Assembly: GCF_007828035.1 (NCBI RefSeq)
Contig: NZ_VITV01000001.1
Coordinates: 124,001-188,000, forward strand
Direction: 5' to 3'
DNA length: 64,000 bases
Origin: Nitrospirillum amazonense
GTDB taxonomy: Bacteria; Pseudomonadota; Alphaproteobacteria; Azospirillales; Azospirillaceae
Shown here: positions 59,833 to 64,000 of the stretch, piece after piece
Position numbering within the stretch: position 1 is the first letter of the stretch
Layout of the letters: each line of letters starts with the position of its first letter
Program-made: the position numbers and the translations under genes
Notes under the pieces: generated by a model
The model's input: the letters and a program-made list of their open reading frames with translations, nothing else
Told to the model about the DNA's origin: nothing
Database searches by the model: none

Positions 59833-61134
59833 ATGTCCAAGCGCGCAACCGCCCTGGCCCGCCGTCTGCTGGCCGGCCTCAGCTTCGGCGTCCTGATGGC
59901 GGCGGGAGCCGCCCAGGCCGACACCGTGCTGGTGACGGCCGACCATCTGGTCGACGTGCTGGCCGGCAAGGTGGTGGACCGGCCGGCGGTGCTGATCGTC
60001 GACGGCCGCATCACGGCGGTGGGCGCACAGGGGACGGTGACGGCGCCGGCCGACGCCCGCACGGTGGCCCTGCCCGGCCTGACGCTGCTGCCCGGCCTGA
60101 TCGACATGCACACCCACATGACCAGCCAGCCCACCTGGAACGGCTATGAATCGCTGGGCGTGACCACCGCCGACAAGGCCATCGCCGGTGTCGCCAACGC
60201 CAAGGTCACGCTGATGGCCGGCTTCACCGCCGTGCGCAACGTGGGCGCCGACGCCTTCACCGACGTGGCCCTGCGCAACGCCATCGACAGCGGCCTGGTG
60301 CCCGGCCCCCGCATGAAGGTCTCCGGCCCCCTGCTGGGCGCCACCGGCGGCCATTGTGATGAAAACCTGCTGCCCGCCGACTATGGCCGCGTGGGCGAGG
60401 GTGTGGCCGACAGCCCCTGGGGCATGGTGCAGAAGGTGCGCTGGGTGAAGAAGTTCGGCGCCGACCTGGTGAAGGTCTGCGCCACCGGCGGCGTGCTGTC
60501 CAAGGGCGACAGCCCCGGCGCGCAGCAGCTGTCGCAGGAGGAGCTGGACGCCATCGCCAAGGAGGCCCACGCCCTGGGCATGAAGGTGGCCGCCCACGCC
60601 CACGGCACCGACGGCATCAAGGCCGCCATCCGCGCCGGCATCGACACCATCGAGCATGCCAGCCTGATCGATGACGAGGGCATCGAGATGGCCAAGAAGC
60701 GCGGCACCTGGCTGGGCATGGACATCTACAACGACGACTACATCCTGGCGGAGGGCGCCAAGGTCGGCATGCTGCCGGAAAGCCTGGAGAAGGAGCGCAA
60801 GATCGGCCGTGTGCAGCGCGAGAACTTCGCCAAGGCGGTGAAGGCCGGCGCCAAGATGATCTACAGCACCGACGCCGGCGTCTATCCGCACGGCGACAAC
60901 GGCAAGCAGTTCGCCAAGATGGTGCAGTGGGGCATGACCCCGCTGGAGGCCATCCGCGCCGCCACCCGCAACGCCGCCGAGGCCATGGGCACGGACAAGG
61001 ACATCGGCGCCGTGGCCGTGGGCCGCTACGGCGACCTAGTGGCGGTAAAGGGCGACCCGCTGGCCGACGTCACCCTGCTGGAGCACATCCCTGTGGTGAT
61101 CAAGGGCGGCGACGTAGTTAAGGACCAGCGCTGA
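59833..61134 (+). CDS. Exported amidohydrolase / Xaa-Pro dipeptidase-like (imidazolonepropionase-type)
   Basis: This 433-residue protein has a signal peptide (ALARRLLAGLSFGVLMAAGA) and the amidohydrolase fold. It shows the zinc ligands H93 and H95 in LIDMHTHMTSQ, the carboxylated-Lys-type position in FGADLVKVCATGGVLSKGDS, the His in GMKVAAHAHGTDGIKAAIRA, the DTIEHASLIDDEG segment, and the metal Asp in IYSTDAGVYPHGDN. Family members are periplasmic metal-dependent dipeptidases or prolidase-like enzymes (PF01979) in Gram-negatives. The ATG at 59833 is chosen because it begins the signal peptide. It stands alone between the ECF pair and the repeat region. Confidence 0.88.
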   Translation: MSKRATALARRLLAGLSFGVLMAAGAAQADTVLVTADHLVDVLAGKVVDRPAVLIVDGRITAVGAQGTVTAPADARTVALPGLTLLPGLIDMHTHMTSQPTWNGYESLGVTTADKAIAGVANAKVTLMAGFTAVRNVGADAFTDVALRNAIDSGLVPGPRMKVSGPLLGATGGHCDENLLPADYGRVGEGVADSPWGMVQKVRWVKKFGADLVKVCATGGVLSKGDSPGAQQLSQEELDAIAKEAHALGMKVAAHAHGTDGIKAAIRAGIDTIEHASLIDDEGIEMAKKRGTWLGMDIYNDDYILAEGAKVGMLPESLEKERKIGRVQRENFAKAVKAGAKMIYSTDAGVYPHGDNGKQFAKMVQWGMTPLEAIRAATRNAAEAMGTDKDIGAVAVGRYGDLVAVKGDPLADVTLLEHIPVVIKGGDVVKDQR

Positions 61135-61154
61135 GTTTTTTGGCTCCCTCAATC

Positions 61155-61245
61155 GCCGGGCGCCCGCATCCGCGGGCTTGGCTATCCTCGCTGCGCCCTA
61201 CGGTGCTCGCTGCAGTGCCGGCGGTCGCCGGCCTTGCCGTTCGAG
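61155..61245. repeat. Two-hairpin intergenic repeat, copy B (REP-like)
   Basis: Hairpin 1 is GCCCGC-ATCC-GCGGGC (61162-61177) and hairpin 2 is GCCGGC-GGTC-GCCGGC (61217-61232); CTTG follows each. TTGGCTATCCTCG follows hairpin 1. Compared with copy A at 18252-18345 the loops ATCC and GGTC and the CTTG tags are kept while stem bases change in pairs. It lies just past the amidohydrolase stop. Confidence 0.7.
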
Positions 61246-61335
61246 AAGCCATTGACGTAAGCCGACACTGGAACCGGGCGGGCGAATGGGGGTAGCTTCT
61301 CCCCCGACCCCCGCCCGCTTATCCGGAGCTCACCC

Positions 61336-61767
61336 ATGCTGACCCCCCGTCCCCTGACCGACAGCCTCAGCGTCGCCCCGCAGATCGAGGAGGCGGACTT
61401 CGCCCAGGCCAAGGCGCTGGGCTTCCGCACCATCATCAACAACCGCCCCGACGGGGAAGAGCCGGGGCAGCTGACCTCCGCCCGGGGGGCCGAGCTGGCC
61501 AAGGAGGCCGGCCTGGAGTACGTGTACCTGCCGGTCAACCAGTCGAACCTGGGCCCGCAGACGGCGGCCGCCTTCGCCGAAGCCCTGGCCAAGCTGCCGG
61601 GCCCGGTGCTGGCCCACTGCCGCTCCGGCACGCGCAGCACCATCCTCTGGTCGCTGGGCGCCGCCTCGAACGGGACGCCGGTGAACGAGATCATCGAGGC
61701 CGCCGGCCGCCAGGGCTATGACCTGAGCCCCTATGCCGGCGCCCTGGAAAGCCTGGCGCGCGGCTGA
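61336..61767 (+). CDS. TIGR01244-type sulfurtransferase/phosphatase-like protein
   Basis: This 143-residue protein has a tyrosine-phosphatase-like loop HCRSGTR (H94 C95 ... R100), with FRTIINNRPDGEEPGQLTSA early and YVYLPVNQSNLGPQTAAAFA before it. It belongs to the beta-lactamase-hydrolase-like/TIGR01244 family, small DSP-fold proteins often linked to sulfide oxidation or fused with persulfide dioxygenase. The activity of stand-alone members is unclear: phosphatase or sulfur carrier. A sulfite dehydrogenase pair lies 0.5 kb downstream, which fits a sulfur role by inference only. It appears single. Confidence 0.85.
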   Translation: MLTPRPLTDSLSVAPQIEEADFAQAKALGFRTIINNRPDGEEPGQLTSARGAELAKEAGLEYVYLPVNQSNLGPQTAAAFAEALAKLPGPVLAHCRSGTRSTILWSLGAASNGTPVNEIIEAAGRQGYDLSPYAGALESLARG

Positions 61768-61816
61768 GCTTGATTTCATTCACCGATTAATCGTCAACAT
61801 TGATCAACATAGACAC

Positions 61817-62125
61817 ATGATCCGCCGCATTCCCCTGGCGCTGGCCACCCTGCTGGCCGCCACCCCGATTGTCGCCACCGCCCTCCCCGCGGCGGCGCAA
61901 GGTCCCGCCTGCACCCGCCCCGACCGCCCCAAGCTGCCCCCCGGCAAGAAGTCCAAGGGACCGGAGATGGAGGCGGCGGAGAAGAAGGTGAGCGACTACA
62001 CCACCAAGATGACCGCCTACCTGAAGTGCCTGGACAAGGCCAAGACCGACGCCATGACCGAGCACAAAGGCGTGATCGAGGAATGGAACGGCGTCATCGA
62101 CGCCTACAAAAAGAACCCCGGCTGA
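61817..62125 (+). CDS. Small exported protein with a helical mature domain (unknown)
   Basis: This 102-residue protein has a signal peptide (RIPLALATLLAATPIVATAL, cleavage near AAAQ-GP) and a short mature part: ACTRPDRPKLPPGKKSKGPE, then MEAAEKKVSDYTTKMTAYLK and CLDKAKTDAMTEHKGVIEEW. There are two Cys, one near the new N-terminus and one in the helix, that could form a disulfide. A Lys/Pro/Gly patch is followed by one long amphipathic helix. It was not recognised as a named family. The start is the ATG at 61817 with no strong Shine-Dalgarno. It sits between the TIGR01244 gene and sorA, and may be unrelated to either. Confidence 0.65.
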   Translation: MIRRIPLALATLLAATPIVATALPAAAQGPACTRPDRPKLPPGKKSKGPEMEAAEKKVSDYTTKMTAYLKCLDKAKTDAMTEHKGVIEEWNGVIDAYKKNPG

Positions 62126-62179
62126 GCGTGGCGCCCCGCCCCCGGCCAAGCCACGATCGTTCCCATAGACCGAACGGTA

Positions 62180-62198
62180 CAATGCTGACAAAGCATTG
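62180..62198 (+). promoter_or_regulatory. Small hairpin upstream of sorA
   Basis: CAATGCT (62180-62186) pairs with AGCATTG (62192-62198) around GACAA, and outer ACCGA/TCGGT arms lie about 10 bases beyond. It sits about 100 bases ahead of sorA in an AT-richer patch. It could be an operator or leader structure; there is no T-run. Confidence 0.35.
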
Positions 62199-62293
62199 GA
62201 TAGATCGGTCGCCCTGCTTCTCAATAGGCCGGACAACCATGCCGGGGCAAACGGTCCCGGCCACGGCGCCATCCATTGAGGAGAGTCGGGACC

Positions 62294-63508
62294 ATGGACC
62301 AAGGCCATCGGGTTCCCATGATCGGCAGGCGGGGGTTCATCGCGGGTGCCGCCGCCCTGGGCGCGCTGCAACGTCCCACCGGGGCGCTGGGCGTCATGAT
62401 GCGCGACGGGGACGAGGCCGTGTTCACCACGGCCTTCCCGCAAAAGGGCCGGATGATCCTGCAGCGGACTCGCCCGCCCCTGCTGGAAACGCCGTTCGAG
62501 GTGTTCGACCAGGGCGTCTTCACCCCCAACGACCGGTTCTTTGTGCGGTGGCACTGGGCGGACATTCCCGAACAGGTGGATGTGGCCACCTTCACGCTGA
62601 AGGTGCACGGCCATGTGGACCGGCCCCTGACCCTGGGCCTGGGTGATCTGCTGGCCATGCCGCGCATCGAATACGCGGCGGTCAACCAATGCTCCGGCAA
62701 CTCCCGCAGCCTGTTCAGCCCCCGCGTCGGCGGGGCCCAGTGGCGGCACGGGGCCATGGGCAACGCCCGCTGGCTGGGCGTCCCGCTGAAGGCCGTGCTG
62801 GACCGGGCCGGCGTCAAGGCCGGCACCGTGGCCATCCGCGCCCGGGGCCTGGACGAGCCCGTCGTGCCCGACGCCCCCGCCTTCGCCAAATCCCTGGCCA
62901 TCGACCACGCCCGGGATGGCGAGGTCATGATCGCCTTCCAGATGAATGGCGAGCAATTGCCCCTGCTGAACGGCTTCCCCCTGCGGCTGGTGGTGCCGGG
63001 CTGGTATTCCACCTACTGGGTCAAGATGCTGAGCGATATCGAGGTGCTGGCGGCGGCCGACGACCAGTACTGGACCAAAATGGCGTACCGCATCCCGGAC
63101 ACACCGCACGCGTCGGTGGCGCCGGGGCAGGCCGGCTATGCCCAGGTTCCCATCAACCGCATGGTGCCGCGTTCCTTCATCACCAACCTGGTGGACGGCG
63201 CGCAGGTGGCGGCGGGCAAGCCCCTGGCCCTGCGCGGCCTGGCCTTCGGCGGCGACCAGGGGGTGGCGAAGGTGGAGGTGTCCGCCGATGGTGGCGGGAC
63301 CTGGAGGCAGGCCCAGCTGGCCCAGGACGAGGGACGCTACAGCTTCCGCCAATGGCACCTCGCCGCCCCCGGCCCCGCCGCAGGCCCGGTGCGGTTGATG
63401 GCCCGTTGCACCAACACCGCCGGGGAGACCCAGCCCCTGGAGGCCAATTGGAACCCCAGCGGCTTCATGCGCAACGTGGTCGAGACGACCACGCTGACGG
63501 CCGCCTGA
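62294..63508 (+). CDS. sorA: Sulfite dehydrogenase molybdopterin subunit SorA
   Basis: This 404-residue periplasmic enzyme oxidises sulfite to sulfate. It has a twin-arginine signal (VPMIGRRGFIAGAAALGALQ) and the sulfite-oxidase fold: NDRFFVRWHWADIPEQVDVA, the molybdenum-binding Cys133 in EYAAVNQCSGNSRSLFSPRV, GGAQWRHGAMGNARWLGVPL, and the dimerisation-domain phrases GLAFGGDQGVAKVEVSADGG and EANWNPSGFMRNVVE. The ATG at 62294 follows GAGGAGAG and starts the Tat signal. The cytochrome partner gene follows 16 bases later, as in SorAB operons, and should accept the electrons. Confidence 0.93.
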   Translation: MDQGHRVPMIGRRGFIAGAAALGALQRPTGALGVMMRDGDEAVFTTAFPQKGRMILQRTRPPLLETPFEVFDQGVFTPNDRFFVRWHWADIPEQVDVATFTLKVHGHVDRPLTLGLGDLLAMPRIEYAAVNQCSGNSRSLFSPRVGGAQWRHGAMGNARWLGVPLKAVLDRAGVKAGTVAIRARGLDEPVVPDAPAFAKSLAIDHARDGEVMIAFQMNGEQLPLLNGFPLRLVVPGWYSTYWVKMLSDIEVLAAADDQYWTKMAYRIPDTPHASVAPGQAGYAQVPINRMVPRSFITNLVDGAQVAAGKPLALRGLAFGGDQGVAKVEVSADGGGTWRQAQLAQDEGRYSFRQWHLAAPGPAAGPVRLMARCTNTAGETQPLEANWNPSGFMRNVVETTTLTAA

Positions 63509-63524
63509 CGGAGGAAGTCGCACG

Positions 63525-63860
63525 ATGAATCGCACCTGGATTCTAGCCATCGCCGCCACCGGCCTTGCCGCGCCCGCCTTCGCCGCGTCCGACGCCACCA
63601 CCGTCACGGGGCCCGGGGGCGTCACCCTGCGGTCCGTAACCGTGGACCTGCCCCAGTCGGACCGGGAGTTCCCCGGCACCGACGCGGCGGCCATCAACAA
63701 CAACTGCCTGACCTGCCATTCGGCCGGCATGGTGTTGAGGCAGCCCCCCTTCCCCCGGGAGAAATGGGCGGAGATCGTGAACAAGATGATCCAGACCTAC
63801 AAGGCACCCATCGACGCCGGCGACGTCCCTGCCATCGTCGACTATCTGGCGAAGCGGTAG
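63525..63860 (+). CDS. sorB: Sulfite dehydrogenase cytochrome c subunit SorB
   Basis: This 111-residue c-type cytochrome has a signal peptide (ILAIAATGLAAPAFAASDAT), a single heme motif CLTCH (C61, C64, H65), and a likely axial methionine in GMVLRQPPFPREKW or KMIQTYK. It resembles SorB, the electron acceptor of SorA, and follows that gene 16 bases later with GGAGGAAG ahead. Electrons would pass on to the respiratory chain. The C-terminal VPAIVDYLAKR is typical of class I cytochromes. Confidence 0.92.
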   Translation: MNRTWILAIAATGLAAPAFAASDATTVTGPGGVTLRSVTVDLPQSDREFPGTDAAAINNNCLTCHSAGMVLRQPPFPREKWAEIVNKMIQTYKAPIDAGDVPAIVDYLAKR

Positions 63861-63946
63861 GACGCCGGGGGCCACGATCCTGTGGCAATCGCGGGCGTGA
63901 TGCCTGATCTTGTCGGCCCCGCCGCCGACCCAGGTTGCCCAGTCCC

Positions 63947-64000
63947 GTGATCAGACGCCCCGTGATTCGACACCGTGTTCTGCCCGCCATCGCCGCCGCC
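63947..64000 (+). CDS. Possible start of an exported protein, cut by the window edge
   Basis: A GTG at 63947 opens MIRRPVIRHRVLPAIAAA, which runs off the end of the window. The Arg-rich start followed by a small hydrophobic stretch looks like the beginning of a signal peptide. An in-frame GTG at 63962 is an alternative start. With only 18 codons visible it remains a guess. Confidence 0.3.
   Translation, partial: MIRRPVIRHRVLPAIAAA

Overview
The window is GC-rich, densely coded DNA from an alphaproteobacterium, most likely Azospirillaceae/Rhodospirillales (a Nitrospirillum, Niveispirillum or Azospirillum relative). This rests on the Caulobacter-like divK-pleD pair, an EipB/DUF1849 envelope protein, two siderophore receptors, a flagellar cluster with very Ser/Thr/Asp-rich axial proteins, and a sulfite dehydrogenase/cytochrome pair. 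The genus is an inference from gene content. No tRNA, rRNA, CRISPR array, prophage or insertion sequence was recognised.

Layout. 0.2-3.3 kb: rpmG, a family 25 glycosyltransferase, and divK-pleD on the minus strand. 3.6-10.1 kb: a tripartite efflux locus in two minus-strand blocks (FUSC pump; DUF1656, HlyD adaptor and outer-membrane factor) around two plus-strand LysR regulators. 10.3-15.4 kb: a small secreted protein, a succinyl-CoA:acetate CoA-transferase, a flavin-dependent halogenase and a Na+/H+-type antiporter. 15.5-18.9 kb: a Phd/PIN toxin-antitoxin pair, EipB, a diguanylate cyclase and a DUF1579 protein. 18.9-24.4 kb: a double M16 peptidase divergent from a TonB receptor with a Fur-box-like palindrome. 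24.5-27.6 kb: an accessory patch with ParD beside a broken parE, a serine hydrolase, VapBC and an AT-rich orphan. 27.7-33.4 kb: aspS, a second Fur-type siderophore receptor and RNase D. 33.4-38.3 kb: two tandem EF-hand paralogues and a fused SecDF. 38.5-44.7 kb: an RLAN/RimK-like ATP-grasp enzyme with a mini-gene, a divergent GNAT, a membrane-anchored hydrolase, an MsbA-like ABC exporter and a FAH-family hydrolase. 44.8-47.2 kb: patatin, cold-shock protein and a MarR regulator. 47.2-58.2 kb: a TPR glycosyltransferase, then flgD-flgE-two unknown genes-flgK-flgL, flagellin, fliD and fliS. 58.2-64 kb: an ECF sigma factor with an unusual partner, an exported amidohydrolase, a TIGR01244 phosphatase-like protein, a small exported protein, and sorA-sorB.

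How the genes may work together. divK-pleD and the second GGDEF protein are c-di-GMP/cell-cycle inputs that commonly control motility. flgD and the flagellin gene share a promoter-like element with identical spacing, which suggests co-control of late flagellar genes. The receptors, M16 peptidase, SecDF and EipB serve envelope and iron homeostasis.

The least explained parts are the ATP-grasp/mini-gene/GNAT locus, the EF-hand pair, the two small helical proteins inside the flagellar operon, a covarying two-hairpin intergenic repeat present twice, and a perfect 19-bp inverted repeat upstream of the ECF sigma factor. Functions are read from motifs by eye; no database search was possible.
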